Program-made: the position numbers and the translations under genes | DNA from: Epiperipatus broadwayi | Taxonomy: Eukaryota; Onychophora; Udeonychophora; Euonychophora; Peripatidae | Reading direction: 5' to 3' | DNA: 64,000 bases | Assembly (NCBI GenBank): GCA_028023455.1 | Contig: JAQFVV010006273.1 | Coordinates: forward strand, 5,525,598 to 5,589,597 | The notes under the pieces: model-generated | The model's database searches: none | Seen by the model: only the letters and a program-made list of their open reading frames with translations | Told to the model about the DNA's origin: nothing | Part shown: in pieces, positions 1 through 14,249 of the stretch | Layout: each line of letters begins with the position of its first letter | How positions within the stretch are numbered: position 1 is the first letter of the stretch

Positions 1-602
1 CAGATCATTTAATTAGTCAAAGATTTTACTGCTATCTTTCATTATTTTAGGAATTAATCTCAAACTTTTAGCATTTTAGTTATTCAAGATTGCTACAGGA
101 TTTATTGTTCAAATTAATAAATGTTAAATTGCACTTTCTTGTTTTAATAGACTTTTTTTTTCTTCATGTAATTATAACTGAATTTTCACTGGTTATAGCA
201 TGCTAATAACAGTTATTTTCAAATAAAAGCCAATATATGTTATATATAATAAAACAAAATCACAGGAATTAACTTTACAATTTTTAATATTTCAATTTAT
301 AAATAAATAAATAAAGTAATAACTGCTTTACACATGCCCTGTACTGTTATATTGATTCAACGTTATTTTTGTTGAATGTTAGGAAACTCTCGATCCAAGA
401 TAGAGTCTTTGAAAAGATGAGATTTGATTGAATATAACAGCAGAGCATGGGTAAAGGATTGATTACCTTCTGTTTAAAATTACAGTTAGAAACTGCTCTA
501 GTAAATCTCTTAGTTCATTATATTAAATAAATAAATAAAAACTATAGCTTTTTAAAAAAATGTTACTCAAGATTGCATTCCTGTCTATTGCGTTTGTTTA
601 TT
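1..602. other. AT-rich flank, no gene seen
   Basis: No open reading frame, RNA gene or recognisable repeat family was seen on either strand. The stretch is very AT-rich with short A/T homopolymers. It is simply the left flank of the long inverted-repeat element that starts near 603. Confidence 0.5.
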
Positions 603-1584
603 TATATTATAATAGTAACTTACAGTTGTTATTATTGGTCTAACATGTTTTATCTCTTAGGAAATTATTTATAAATATAATTTTTTATTTGACTATTTTA
701 TTATGTATATATATATATATAAATTATTTATATATACATTTGAGTTTTAAATAATACATACCTTAAGCTTTTGAGTAAAATGCCAGATTTGAAGTTAAGA
801 ATAAATACTTATATATTTTTTTATTTTATTATTAAATCTTAATGTCAACGGAACAATTGATAGTTGAATTAAGCATGAACTTGTAATAACACACAAGCAG
901 ATTGATTCGTTCTTTTGTTTTTAAGAAGAAGAAAAGAAAATCATTTCTCTTTAAATATCTTTTTCTTTTATCAATACTACCGTTCAACGATTGGAATTTA
1001 AATATTAACTTTTCCAAATTAAAATAATCTGTGGATTAAAAGTCTGCAAGGAAAATATTTTAATTTTCTATTAAGTCTTAAAGGAATAGCAATATAAAAG
1101 AAAACAACGTCTGTTTAAGTTTTTTGGAAACTATGTTGTTTTAATACTTCCGTGATTCTTCGGATATATATAAATTTAAGATAATTATATATATATATAT
1201 AGGATAAAACAATGTGTTTTGAGTAAAACAGCTTTGTATCGTAAAGGTTTCGAAACCAACCTTGCATGCTATTTTAAAATATTTTGAAATATTGGATATA
1301 TAGAACATCTAATGATAATAGAAAAATGAAGATTAAGAACATCTACATTCGAAGAATATTTATTTTATTTCACATTAATCAAATCATTGGATATTATTAA
1401 CAGTTTATCATTTAAGGATAAATAAAATCATCATTATACCAATGGATTAATAATATACTTCGTAAAAGATCTTCATTAGGATGATGAACTATAGACTTCA
1501 ATATCTACTCTCAACTCTATTATAAATAAGTTTTCTTTATTATTTATTTATATATATATTATAATAATGCTTATATTATTTTAA
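603..1584 (+). repeat. Left arm of long inverted repeat (outer part)
   Basis: Reverse complement of about 8858-9843, with a shorter (TA)n tract near 705-735. It includes a 61-codon frame (832-1017, minus strand) that is mirrored in the other arm at 9412-9597. The similarity of those frames follows from the repeat and is not evidence of coding. The arm stops abruptly at 1584, where the LINE begins. Confidence 0.85.
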
Positions 1585-1588
1585 ATGC

Positions 1589-3064
<1,476 letters not shown>

Positions 3065-3172
3065 GAGAATTTATTTTGTTTTACTATCTATTTTATTTTT
3101 ATTTTTTCTTTATCTCTTTCTTTTTCTCTTTTTGTTTTTATTTGTGTTGTTTACATTATCTTTGTGGGTAAC

Positions 3173-5920
3173 ATGGTAGGCCTTTCTTGTTTTTACATGA
3201 ATGTCAGAGGTATGAGGACTAAATGTGTTCAAATTAAACAATTTTTTGAAACAGAACATTTTGATCTTATTTTACTTACAGAAACTTGGTTAAATCAACA
3301 ATTTCCTGAATGTTCTTTTCTTGATGATAGATTCAATATTTTGCGAACTGACAGATCTATGGATAATATTTCTCGAGGTGGTGGTACTCTGATTGCTCTT
3401 CATAAAGATGTTTTTTATAAAGAACTCTATTTTTCTTCTTCTTTTTGTGAATCTACATGGTGTGAAATTACTTTAAATCACAATTTTAAATTTATTTTAG
3501 GTAATGTTTACCTCAAACCCACTTTGTCGTTGTTAGAGTTTGATTATTTTTTGACATCTCTTGAAGATTTTCTGATTGGCTATGATAATATTATTATTAC
3601 TGGTGATTTAAATATTCCGGATTTATATCAGGGTAGAATTGCTACACACTTTTCTGTTTTGTCTTCTAAGGCTTCTAGAATGTTTAAGTTCTGTAAATTT
3701 TTAGGACTTAAGCAATATAACCCATTTGTTAATTCCTATCATCTTACTTTGGATTATATTTTATGTAATTCAACAGTAGTTAGTAATTTTCAAGTTGTTT
3801 CTGTTAATTTTCCTATTGATGCTCATCATCCACCTTTTGAGTTTTATATTAACGTTTGTCACTCAAAGATTAATTTTTCTAATATTTCAAGAAAGGATTA
3901 TGGGAAGGGTAATTATATTGATTTTTGTAGTAACTTTTCTAAGGTTAATTGGAATTTTTTGTATTCTTTTAATGATGTAAATCATTGCTTGGATGGGTTT
4001 TTAAAGATTCTTAATAGTTTTATTGATTTGTATATTTCCAATAAGCAGCCTTTTTATAAGGGTTTTCCTCCTTGTTTTTCATGCGATCTTATCAAAATTA
4101 TTAAAAGGAAGTCTTATCATCGTAGACTTTATTTTAAAACACAGAATATCTTTTTTTATAATAATTTTGTTAATTTCAGAAGATTGGTGAAGCATGTTTA
4201 TAAAAGAGATTTGCAGAATTATATTAGAAAAATTGAGGTTAATATTTCTTCTAACCCTAAAGAATTTTGGGATTTCATTAATAAGTCTGGTTTGGGTAAG
4301 AAAAGGGTTCAAGCTACTCATGGTTTCACTTTAAGTGCAAATGACTTTTCAAAACATTTTGCTGATGTATATTCATTACATGATACAATATCTTCAAATA
4401 TTGCATTATTTTGTAATTCTTCAAATGTTCATTGTATGAATGACCATATTTCTAAGGATGATGTTGTTATGGCTATTAAGCGACTTAAAATTCATTCTAG
4501 TTTGGGAAATGATAATATTCCTTCATTTATTTACAAAGGGCTAGCTGAATTTATTGCAGTACCTCTTGCATTTATTTTTAATTTATCACTTAACCCTTGT
4601 GTTTTTCCTAATGTGCTTAAGTGTGCCAAAATGGTCCCAATTTTTAAGAATGGATCACGTGATTGTATTAATAACTATAGACCTATTTCTGTTTTACATA
4701 CTATTGCTAGAATTTTTGAGAGGTGTGTTTATAATAAAATTATTTTAGATGTTAGTAAACTCATTTCTTCTTCACAGCATGATTTTATACCTAATAGATC
4801 TGTAGAAACTAATTTGTTAACAATTTATGATCATATAGCTCATGCAATTGAAGACCAGCAGAGACTTGATGTTGTTTATTTTGATTTATCAAGAGCTTTT
4901 GATAAAGTAGACCACAGTGTTCTTCTTCACAAATTATATCAAATGGGTTTTTCTACTAAGCTTGTTTATTGGTTTCAATCCTTTCTTCATGGTCGTACTG
5001 CATACATTAAATTTAATAATAATATTTCATCTAATTTTAAATGTAATTTGGGGGTTCCTCAGGGTAGTATTTTAGCACCTATGCTTTTTAACATTTATAT
5101 GAATGACCTTAAGGATTGCTTAAATTCTTCTTATCTTTTGTGCTATGCAGATGACTGTAAAATCTTTAGAAGAATCACATCTGTGTTTGATTGCACTCTT
5201 CTTCAGAATGATATAGATAATTTTAGTGCTTGGTGTGGTCTAAATAATACGACTGTTAATTTCAGTAAATGTTCCTTAGTCTCGTATTCTAAAAAATCTG
5301 AAGTTTTGCATTTTTCTTATTTTATTAATTCTCACAAAATTATTTCTGTTGAATCCCAAAAAGATTTGGGAGTTATATTTTCTAGTAATGGATCCTTTCT
5401 TCCTCATTTGGAAATGATTATTGGTAAGGCTTTAAAAATTATAGGTACTATTCTAAGGTTTGGTTATCATTTCAATGGTGATACAAAATTTAAATTATTT
5501 TTATCATTGGTTCTTCCCATCATTGAATATTGTTCAGTCATTTGGAATCCTAGCTCTAAACAGGGATGTAATTTATTACAATCAGTCTCTAATAAGTTTT
5601 CTAAATATGTTTCTTTGAGAAATAAAATTGTTCATCTTTCTTCTAGAAGACAATATAGAGATATTAAATATCTTTATAAACTTGTTAATAAAATAGTTCT
5701 TTTATCTAATACAATTTCTACTCTTATAATTAGATCTCATGTGCATGATACTCGGTCTGCTTCTGTTTGTTACATTAAAACTTGTCATTCCAATGTTCTT
5801 AGATTTTCTCCTTTCTTTAGGCTTCCATCGTTATATAATCAGATTTGTAGCAATATTAATTACTTCAATTTAGATTATAATCAATTTTGTAATGCTATTA
5901 AATTTAAATGTCAGATTTGA
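3173..5920 (+). CDS. LINE ORF2: endonuclease/reverse transcriptase
   Basis: Intact frame of about 915 codons from the ATG at 3173; an upstream in-frame GTG at 3164 is unlikely to be used. It nicks target DNA and reverse-transcribes the element RNA. The N-terminal exonuclease-endonuclease-phosphatase fold shows a LTETW motif near residue 40, RGGGTLIAL, and GDLN at about 144-147, with LDYIL near 197; the usual SDH motif appears as AHH. The RT domain shows NNYRPISVL, FDLSRAFDKVDH near 570 (motif A), GVPQGSILAP near 626 (motif B) and YADD at 658-661 (motif C), so all catalytic aspartates are present. No C-terminal zinc motif was seen. Product assignment is firm; clade (Jockey/CR1 group) is an inference. 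Confidence 0.93.
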   Translation: MVGLSCFYMNVRGMRTKCVQIKQFFETEHFDLILLTETWLNQQFPECSFLDDRFNILRTDRSMDNISRGGGTLIALHKDVFYKELYFSSSFCESTWCEITLNHNFKFILGNVYLKPTLSLLEFDYFLTSLEDFLIGYDNIIITGDLNIPDLYQGRIATHFSVLSSKASRMFKFCKFLGLKQYNPFVNSYHLTLDYILCNSTVVSNFQVVSVNFPIDAHHPPFEFYINVCHSKINFSNISRKDYGKGNYIDFCSNFSKVNWNFLYSFNDVNHCLDGFLKILNSFIDLYISNKQPFYKGFPPCFSCDLIKIIKRKSYHRRLYFKTQNIFFYNNFVNFRRLVKHVYKRDLQNYIRKIEVNISSNPKEFWDFINKSGLGKKRVQATHGFTLSANDFSKHFADVYSLHDTISSNIALFCNSSNVHCMNDHISKDDVVMAIKRLKIHSSLGNDNIPSFIYKGLAEFIAVPLAFIFNLSLNPCVFPNVLKCAKMVPIFKNGSRDCINNYRPISVLHTIARIFERCVYNKIILDVSKLISSSQHDFIPNRSVETNLLTIYDHIAHAIEDQQRLDVVYFDLSRAFDKVDHSVLLHKLYQMGFSTKLVYWFQSFLHGRTAYIKFNNNISSNFKCNLGVPQGSILAPMLFNIYMNDLKDCLNSSYLLCYADDCKIFRRITSVFDCTLLQNDIDNFSAWCGLNNTTVNFSKCSLVSYSKKSEVLHFSYFINSHKIISVESQKDLGVIFSSNGSFLPHLEMIIGKALKIIGTILRFGYHFNGDTKFKLFLSLVLPIIEYCSVIWNPSSKQGCNLLQSVSNKFSKYVSLRNKIVHLSSRRQYRDIKYLYKLVNKIVLLSNTISTLIIRSHVHDTRSASVCYIKTCHSNVLRFSPFFRLPSLYNQICSNINYFNLDYNQFCNAIKFKCQI

Positions 5921-6291
5921 TTGGTTTAACTTGATTTTGTTTATATATATATATAAATTGTTTTTTGTTTTTTTTATTTTGTTATTATGTGCTTTATATT
6001 TATCCCTTTTATTTATTTGTTACTATTAATGTCTTAATAATAATTGTTTATATGCTGATATTTAATTTTACTTTAGATTTTTAAATGTGTTAATTATCTT
6101 TTATTGAAATATGGCACATAATTATATTAATAATTTGTCATTTAAACTCATTTATGTATTTATATATTTGTTATGGTGCAATACTGTAATTGGCTTTATG
6201 CTGTAGTTTTGTACGGTAAATAAATGAATTGAATTGAATTGAATATGTTTATTATTATTATTATCTTTATTTCAAATTTGGCATCGCATCA

Positions 6292-6791
6292 NNNNNNNNN
6301 NNNNNNNNNNNNNNNNNNNNNNNNNNNNNNNNNNNNNNNNNNNNNNNNNNNNNNNNNNNNNNNNNNNNNNNNNNNNNNNNNNNNNNNNNNNNNNNNNNNN
6401 NNNNNNNNNNNNNNNNNNNNNNNNNNNNNNNNNNNNNNNNNNNNNNNNNNNNNNNNNNNNNNNNNNNNNNNNNNNNNNNNNNNNNNNNNNNNNNNNNNNN
6501 NNNNNNNNNNNNNNNNNNNNNNNNNNNNNNNNNNNNNNNNNNNNNNNNNNNNNNNNNNNNNNNNNNNNNNNNNNNNNNNNNNNNNNNNNNNNNNNNNNNN
6601 NNNNNNNNNNNNNNNNNNNNNNNNNNNNNNNNNNNNNNNNNNNNNNNNNNNNNNNNNNNNNNNNNNNNNNNNNNNNNNNNNNNNNNNNNNNNNNNNNNNN
6701 NNNNNNNNNNNNNNNNNNNNNNNNNNNNNNNNNNNNNNNNNNNNNNNNNNNNNNNNNNNNNNNNNNNNNNNNNNNNNNNNNNNNNNNNNNN
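6292..6791. other. Assembly gap (500 N)
   Basis: Exactly 500 undetermined bases. The gap begins inside the left arm of the long inverted repeat, so the missing sequence should start with the continuation of that arm. Any frame translated across it is meaningless. Confidence 0.99.
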
Positions 6792-8800
6792 TAACTGTAA
6801 CGGGCACGGGACGATCGAAAAGCTCCACCTTCCCTTTCACTTATATATGTAATGGGGAATTCTTATTATTCAAAAAGTCGTCCACCTTCCGCTACCTCAA
6901 GCAGAGAGAAATACAGAAACAGACGAGCCGACTTCCGAATTTGACCGAATCTGTACGCTATACGGATATAACCTCCAGATTATTTTTCCCGATCAACCTT
7001 CTCCCGGCTGCTGTAAGATATTACAGTTACAGCGCTTGGCTAATTTATAAATTTTACAGGATAAAACTTTGCGCCATCAATGTTTCACGTGTTAATTTCA
7101 TAACTAAAAGAATGCAAAAATGAAATAATATTTCTACCCTCCTAGTATTAGACTGTTTTGTGGAGTGGCGAAGAACGAGACAAGACGGATTTAAATAAAT
7201 TGATATATTTTTTAATACTAATACATAATTTGATAATAAAAGATATAAGAAACATTAACATAAAATTTAAACATATTATATTTTATAGTGCTATAAGGAA
7301 ATAAATACTTGAAATTCTTATAACTAAATACTTGAAATCATTATAAATGTTGTCACATTTATAACTCGTTAGCCTAGCTGTCTATCAAAAGAATGTCATT
7401 ACCATTCATGAAAGGCATTTGGCCATTGTCTATGGAATTTATGTGCACATTTGACGATATATATAAAATAATATTTAAGTTACCTAGGGTTTAGTCTTTG
7501 AGTTCATTCCAACGTGTTGTCGACCGTCACATGGATTATCCACTTCTTTAGGAGGGACGGTCGTAGATTATATTTGGTGGGATGTAGCTTCTTGGTTAGT
7601 AAGGCATGGAGGACGAGGCATCACAGGTCGGGCCACTACAGGAGTCCATAGGCAGGCGTTACTACCGTAGCTGTTACATTATTGCAGAACCATTGGTACA
7701 GAAGTCCGGACTGACCGCGATCATGATGGCCTTAGCCGGTCATACTATGTGAGATATCGATGGTAAAAGTCATGTTGGTTAGCTATATTGGCTGATTCTT
7801 GGAGCCGCGATTTTTTCACCTTGTCGACTCGAAGTCTCAAGCTCTAATCTCTCCTTTTATTTCCTTAGCTCTCCCTCTAATTTTTTTTTTTTAATTAAAA
7901 CATTCCAATGGCCTTTGTCCTTTAGATTCTTTGTTTCCACTTGTTGTTGACACCTCCCCTGCTATGCCTTCGGCCATATGTAACTTTATTTTATATGATT
8001 TTATAGCACTACGTACATTTTATTTATTTCCTTATTTTTCTTTGATTACTTACACAAATTTTAACGCATGTTTTTCTTTATTTCTTATTTAAACTTTAAT
8101 AATCATTTATTTTTTATCTAATTCTTGCTTTACCTCTACTCCCTAAACCCGCATTTTGTTTATCATCAAATGTGTACTTTGAAGCCCAGATTCTTATCTT
8201 TTCGAACATATTAATTTTCTAGGTTTTTCTTTCCGCGCTATCGAAGTTTTTCTTTTTCCCTTTTTTTTTCTTTTTTTAAACTTTACTTTTCCTAAATCAT
8301 ATTTTACTACATGTTTTATTTATGTTTCTTTACTGCTTTAACTTTCCTACCGTATGCTGGTAGTATTATAATTTAATATTTACTTTTATCAAAATTCGGA
8401 CTTTGACTAGCAAAAGATAACGATCTTGTTAACTCTAGTTCCCTCTCTTTCTCTTTGTTGTGCTAATTTTCAACATTTCTTGGTTTTGTTAATTTCCAAG
8501 CTCGTTTTTCTTTCTTATTTATTTCTTTCCTTCCAACCCTAACATTTCTAATTTGTGGATGTTTTGTAGGTACATGTGTGACCACAGTATGTGCGCTCAT
8601 CACAAACTTATATATGTATTTTTGATAAATAAAGTACATTAAACTTTTACAATATTATGTAGTAAATACAATGTAATCTTGTTTAAGATATCTGTCAAAT
8701 AATAACTATTCTTTATATCCCTCATCTAATTTGATGAATTATGTCAAGCTTTCAATTAATTATATTTAATAATAAATATAATTTTCCTATTAAGATATAA
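6792..8800. other. Unique interior of the inverted-repeat element, no gene
   Basis: The stretch 6792-7130 and 7480-7990 is distinctly richer in G and C than the surroundings, but no frame longer than short random ones is open on either strand. From about 7850 to 8560 the plus strand is pyrimidine-rich. No transposase, integrase or RT motif was recognised. Confidence 0.5.
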
Positions 8801-9701
8801 TGATGCGATGCCAAATTTGAAATAAAGATAATAATAATAATAAACATATTAAAATAATATAAGCATTATTATAATATATATAAATAAATAATAAAGAAAA
8901 CTTATTTATAATAGAGTTGAGAGCAGATATTGAAGTCTATAGTTCATCATCCTAATGAAGATATTTTACGAAGTATATTATTAATCCATTGGTATAATGA
9001 TGATTTTATTTATCCTTAAACGATAAACTGTTAATAATATCCAATGATTTGATTAATGTGAAATAAAATAAATATTTTTCGAATGTAGATGTTCTTAATC
9101 TTCATTTTTCTATTATCATTAGATGTTCTATATATCCAATATTTCAAAATATTTTAAAATAGCATGCAAGGTTGGTTTCGAAACCTTTACAATACAAAGC
9201 TGTTTTACTCAAAACACATTGTTTTATCCTATATATATATATAATTATCTTAAATTTATATATATCCGAAGAATCACGGAAGTATTAAAACAACGTAGTT
9301 TCCAAAAAACTTAAACAGACGTTCTTTTCTTTTATATTGCTATTCCTTTAAGACTTAATAGAAAATTAAAATATTTTCCTTGCAGACTTTGAATCCACAG
9401 ATTATTTTAATTTGGAAAAGTTAATATTTAAATTCCAATCGTTGAATGGTAGTATTGATAAAAGAAAAAGTTATTTAAAGAGAAATGATTTTCTTTTCTT
9501 CTCCTTAATAACAAAAGAACGAATCAATCTGCTCGTGTGTTATTACAAGTTCATGCTTAACTCAACTATCAATTGTTCCGTTGACATTAAGATTTAATAA
9601 TAAAATAAAAAAAATATATAAGTATTTATTCTTAACTTCAAATCTGGCATTTTACTCAAAAGCTTAAGGTATGTATTATTTAAAACTCAAATGTATATAT
9701 A

Positions 9702-9744
<43 letters not shown>

Positions 9745-9843
9745 ATAAAATAGTCAAATAAAAAATTATATTTATAAATAATTTCCTAAGAGATAAAACA
9801 TGTTAGACCAATAATAACAACTGTAAGTTACTATTATAATATA
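8801..9843 (-). repeat. Right arm of long inverted repeat (uninterrupted)
   Basis: Uninterrupted partner of 603-1584 plus 6242-6291. It preserves the pre-insertion sequence into which the LINE jumped, because the two flanks of the LINE are directly adjacent here (around 8858). It carries a longer (TA)n run near 9705-9740 than the left arm. Confidence 0.85.
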
Positions 9844-10239
9844 TTACTCTGCATTACATACATTCAAAGCTAAATACAGGTAATTCATTTTATAATTTTT
9901 CATTTATTGTTGGATTTGTATTAGTTTTTTTATAGCTTTCTGGAGGTTTACAGTAGTTTACACTTTAATTACAGTTATGTTTGAGCTATAACCAGGGATA
10001 ATTGTCTACCACCAGCTGAGTACATATCTTAACAACTAGAGTTCATTAACTTTAAATAGTTTCTTACTGATTGTTCTAACATTAAAGTTTGTCGATAGAG
10101 TTGGAATTTTATTACAGTTTCTGCACTATTACAAACACATTCTACACTGACTACTCTTAAGAGGAGGAGTTTCAGCCATTAAATTACACACCCCCATTTT
10201 CTAATGTTTTTAAATTTAATTGCTTACATATTTTTTAAA
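9844..10239. other. AT-rich spacer
   Basis: No coding, RNA or repeat feature was recognised between the inverted-repeat element and the first legible part of the gypsy relic. It could contain the decayed 3' LTR of that relic, but no matching 5' copy was found. Confidence 0.35.
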
Positions 10240-10599
10240 TCTTTCTGGCCTTCAGTAGTCTCTAGATCATCTTGGAGGTGAGATCAACCATTTCCTTAAT
10301 CTCTCCTACACTAATTCCATATATTCTTCAGATATATCATTGGGATGAGAATACATTCTCAAAGAATTGTCTTCCTGTTGTTCACTTCTGGGTTGTCTTT
10401 CTATTTAAATTTCTGATGTCACTCTACCAAAATCCTTGTATTTTATAATATCAGTGGCAGAAGAACTCACTCTTTTATTTATTTGATTTAGTAAATTATT
10501 TAAATGGTTTCTAATGTAGTTAACTTGTCTTCTTATTTCCCTATCCTCAGCTTTAATATTAATTTTATTATCATTGCTGTTGTCCCCCTTTTTATTAAT

Positions 10600-11290
10600 G
10601 TATCACATATCTAAACAGTTTCTCCAACAGAAATTTTTAGATTAATCCAATTGGTCTCCCTTCTTTCATTTTTACTAACCATCAATAATGCCACATATCA
10701 ACAATTCCATGGGTATTTTTTTGGTTGTTGTATTAGTTGTTAAATACTGATAAAACATAGCATCATTAATATCTTGGCATTAGCATTATACTCAATGACA
10801 TCTTCTACTATTACACTGTTTTTTCAAGCTAATCCATTGCATTCTGTGCTGTAAGGTGATATTAAAACAAGGTATATTTTTACTAGCTAAATTTTTAAAG
10901 TGCAATGATACAAATCCATCTCTATTATTGAATTGAATTATTTCTGGTTATTTATGACATATATACAGTTCATATGGTTTTTTTTACTATTCTGAATTTA
11001 GGTCATCTTGAATAAGAGTCAATGACTACCAGAAAAAGATATCCATTGAAATGTTTGGCATGATTCATAACTATCCTCTGCCATTGTTTGGTGACTTGTG
11101 GTCATAATTCTAATGTCTTAGAGAATAGCTTATCTGTCAATTTGTACACTCTACATCTCTTGGCTGTTTGTTCAATGTTGCTATTCATGCCAGAAAATAT
11201 AATTTAGGTGTGTTCTGATGATTCCAGGATGTCTTTCATGTAATAAATCCAACATACACTTTCTCCTTCTGTTGAAATTAATAGATAATC
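10600..11290 (-). pseudogene. Gypsy integrase remnant
   Basis: The zinc-binding part reads LLHERHPGIIRTHLNYIFWHE in two short blocks (11255-11185), matching the H-x-G-H-P-G...Y-x-W of gypsy integrases. The core reads RIVMNHAKHFNGYLFLVVID and SYSR at 11082-11009. The second catalytic Asp is kept, and the first is replaced by Asn. Further 3' sequence to about 10600 retains the SNG/E-type region only in outline. Several stops make it non-functional. Confidence 0.75.
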
Positions 11291-11554
11291 CATCCTTAAA
11301 ATGCACCCACAATTCATGGATAGATTCTCATGTACATTCCATATTGACTCAACTATGAAAATTGATCATTTCAAAAACCTTTTTTAATCCATCTTTTAAT
11401 TATTTGGTATTCAGAGACATCTTTTATCTACTCAGCAATAACTGTACAGTTTGATATTGAATCAATGTAACTTTATCTCAATTGTTTGTGATTGATACTG
11501 TCATGTATCCAAGAATCGTATAAATTCACTTTAGAATACATAAAAGTGATTGAG

Positions 11555-12535
11555 CATATGATCAAGCATAATTGGATGAATTTTGCATTTTAATTTTTAA
11601 TTATTGATGCAAATTTCAATTTTGTAACAAATGGTCATAGCTATATGAATTTTGCACTTTAATTTTAGATTTTAATTTTAGATTTATTGATGTAAATTAT
11701 CGATTTCAAGAGCCCATATGGACCTCACATGAAGAGTGTATTTCATGGCTACATCAGGAGATGAAATGTGAACAATGCTAGTTGTACTTATCTCCACTTT
11801 TTTTTCTAACAACATGAAACAAAGCAAGTATGTGAGTGTCATCAGACTTTTTTCTGGTAAGAAAAATCCTATTAATTGTAAAAGTTATGTGCTTTATCTC
11901 ATCGGATTATATATATTTGTAATTATTTTTTCATACATGTGCTTATTATATTTGGTTAAAAATATGAATTTATTGAATTTAATAATATATGAGATTTAGA
12001 AATAATATTGACCAAGTTAGAATACGGTTAATGATGAACATTAGTAAGAATGTAAACTACTAAATTAATTTTAGAATACTCAACAGTGGTTGTGCTTATG
12101 ATCAAGCAAGCATAATTGTAAAAAAATTGCATTTTAATTTTTTAATTATTGATGTAGTTTCAATTTAATTTTAGAATTATTGATGTAAATTGCAATTTTG
12201 TATGTTTTAGTCATGTGATTAGATGAAGCATACTGTGAAAATTGCATTTTGCTTTTTTACATTATTGATGAAAAGTGTTTTAAGTTTTTAATTATTGATA
12301 AAAATTACAAGTTTGTAATGAATTGTTATGATTGCATAATTGTATGAAAGTTTCATTTTAATTTGAGAATTATTGACGTAAATCGTGACTGTGTTTTAGC
12401 CATGTGATGAGATGAAGCATAACTGTATGAAAATTGCATTTGATTTTTTAATTATTGCAGAGAATTGTGAAATTTGCATTTTAATTTTTTAATTATTGAT
12501 GAAAATTGAAATTTTGTAACAAATGATCCTCTTGT
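11555..12535. repeat. Degenerate tandem repeat, unit roughly 100-130 bp
   Basis: The phrases AAAATTGCATTTTAATTTTT, AATTATTGATG and TTTTGTAACAAATG recur about eight times with drift. A larger duplication is also visible (about 11530-11590 and 12070-12125 share a GATCAAGCATAATTG segment). It occupies the place where gypsy RNase H should be. The period is approximate because the copies are diverged. Confidence 0.6.
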
Positions 12536-12839
12536 GACCATGTGTAGAATAATTAATGTCATTTATTGTTTTGCTCTATTATCAACAGGTTTGGTTGTTT
12601 TTAGAATTCAAAATTAGCCATGAGCACATACTAAATCAATAACAATTTTTCTTTCAGTAATCTCTCAAATTTTTCTTTCAGTAATCTCTCAAAAAAAATT
12701 CACAGTCCTAAGAATGGCTGTAGCCCCATCATTGATTTTCTGATGTTTTTGAGTTTGGGTGTGTTTTCCATGATCTTATTTTTCCTGGATTCACGTATTT
12801 GTTTCTATTAGTAATATTATATCATAAAAATATTTTTGT

Positions 12840-13335
12840 AAACTATTTGCATTTACTGGCATCTAGTTGCACCCCAAATCTTTCTAACATTTTATATACT
12901 TCATTAACATGTACTGTTAGCTTATTCCATTTGGTAGTTACAAAGTTGTAATAAAGTAATTAATAATTTCTTTTTTTTTCATAATATGTCCATTTTTTAA
13001 CTCATTAGGAGCTATAGTGAGTCCATATGGTAGCTTATTATATTTGAATAGTCCCAAATGTGTATTATTTGTTAAGAATTTGACTGTTTTTGCTGTAACT
13101 GGAATTATGGAATAATGACTGCAGATCAATAAGCTAAAATTTTCTGAACACTAGATACTGGGTATAATCCTTTATTTAAATGTCTATTAACAGTTAAGTG
13201 ATAGATATTGCATAGATGCACAGTTCCATCAGGTTTCAAAATTATTATGATGGGAATAGCTCATCTTAGTAGGTGTGATTACATCACTCTTAACCAAATT
13301 GTTGAATATTTCTTTTACTTTGATTTTCAAAGAGA
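12840..13335 (-). pseudogene. Gypsy reverse transcriptase remnant
   Basis: Scattered over three frames of the minus strand are the gypsy RT signatures: a pre-motif ending in the KPDG-type segment (near 13220), YHLTVNRHLNKGLYPV (near 13180), NTHLGLFKYNKLPYGLTIAP (near 13050-12995, motif B region) and a G-V-x-L-x3-K-C segment at about 12870-12850. The catalytic DD box lies in a part too damaged to read. The 63-codon open frame at 12938-13129 is the surviving core of this domain, not a separate gene. Confidence 0.75.
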
Positions 13336-13654
13336 CCTTCTGTGGTTTGCAGACAACAGGTTAAGCATTATCATTTAATTGTATGTCAACCAGTTGTATA
13401 TTTAACTTTGTTGGACCTGACTTGAATAGCTTTGAAAATTTATCCCAGACTTTATATTTTAACTGGACTTTTTTTTATTCTAATCCCTAGGGGTTTAAAT
13501 TAATTTTTGAACTAAAATTGGGTTCTCTCATGTTTATGTTTACTAACACTGTTAGACTCTCTAGTACATCTATCAGATTTCCATTTATCTCAGTTGCCAC
13601 TAAATATATTATCCATATCAATATTCCTTTTTCATTTTCTTATGATTTTCATCT

Positions 13655-13700
13655 AATCTCTTTTGGCATGAGAGATCTACCTGTCCCACTGTCAATTCTC
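13655..13700 (-). pseudogene. Gypsy aspartic protease active-site remnant
   Basis: The minus strand reads RIDSGTGRSLMPKEI. This contains the D-S-G catalytic triad of retropepsins followed by the usual S-L/I-M/I-P segment. Stops flank it, so it is a fragment. It lies between gag and RT, as expected for gypsy elements. Confidence 0.6.
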
Positions 13701-13898
13701 ATTCAAACTTTCTGCTCACAAATTTAAACATCCGGTAAATTGCAATTTTCATAAATATCTTTTTGATATTAGTTTGTCATTTGAAAATTTCTTCCCTAGA
13801 TTTACAGTCTCATGCTAAATTGCCCATACTCTTTTTCTATTTATTACAACAAACTTATGATAAAAGTCATTTCATACCCAATTGTCATTTTTAAATTT

Positions 13899-13946
13899 GC
13901 ACATCTTTCTAACATGGCCTTGATCACCATAACAATAATATGTACA
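13899..13946 (-). pseudogene. Gypsy gag zinc-knuckle remnant
   Basis: The minus strand reads CYGDQGHVRKMC, preceded by another Cys a few residues upstream. This matches the G-x2-G-H-x4-C half of a retroviral-type CCHC knuckle with the first half disturbed. Its position between capsid-like and protease-like segments supports the call. Confidence 0.5.
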
Positions 13947-14249
13947 AGTATTGCTGATAATTTACTAGTTTATAGTTTGTTGTTGCACTTTGCTTACCAT
14001 TGTTTTTGATTTCCTTAATTCTGTAAAATTTTGGAATTCTCCTGCACTTTATAACATAACTTTATATGATATTTTTTTGACAGCTTGAATGAACATTAAT
14101 TCTGTTTCATTTAATAAAAATTATATGAGATTGTTATCACATATATTCTATAATAATTGGCCTAAGTCTTCCCACTCAGCTCTGAAATCAAATTTCTTTG
14201 CAAACATATGCAGTCCTAAATAATAATATTTTATACTTCCATGTGATCA

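Noticed and set aside
832-1017. 61-codon frame, mirrored at 9412-9597, as a conserved small gene
   Set aside because: The two copies lie in the arms of the same inverted repeat, so their similarity is expected without coding function.
6239-7123. Long frame across 6239-7123 and its minus-strand partner
   Set aside because: Most of it is translated N from the assembly gap.
12938-13129. Separate small gene
   Set aside because: It is the surviving motif-B region of the gypsy RT relic.
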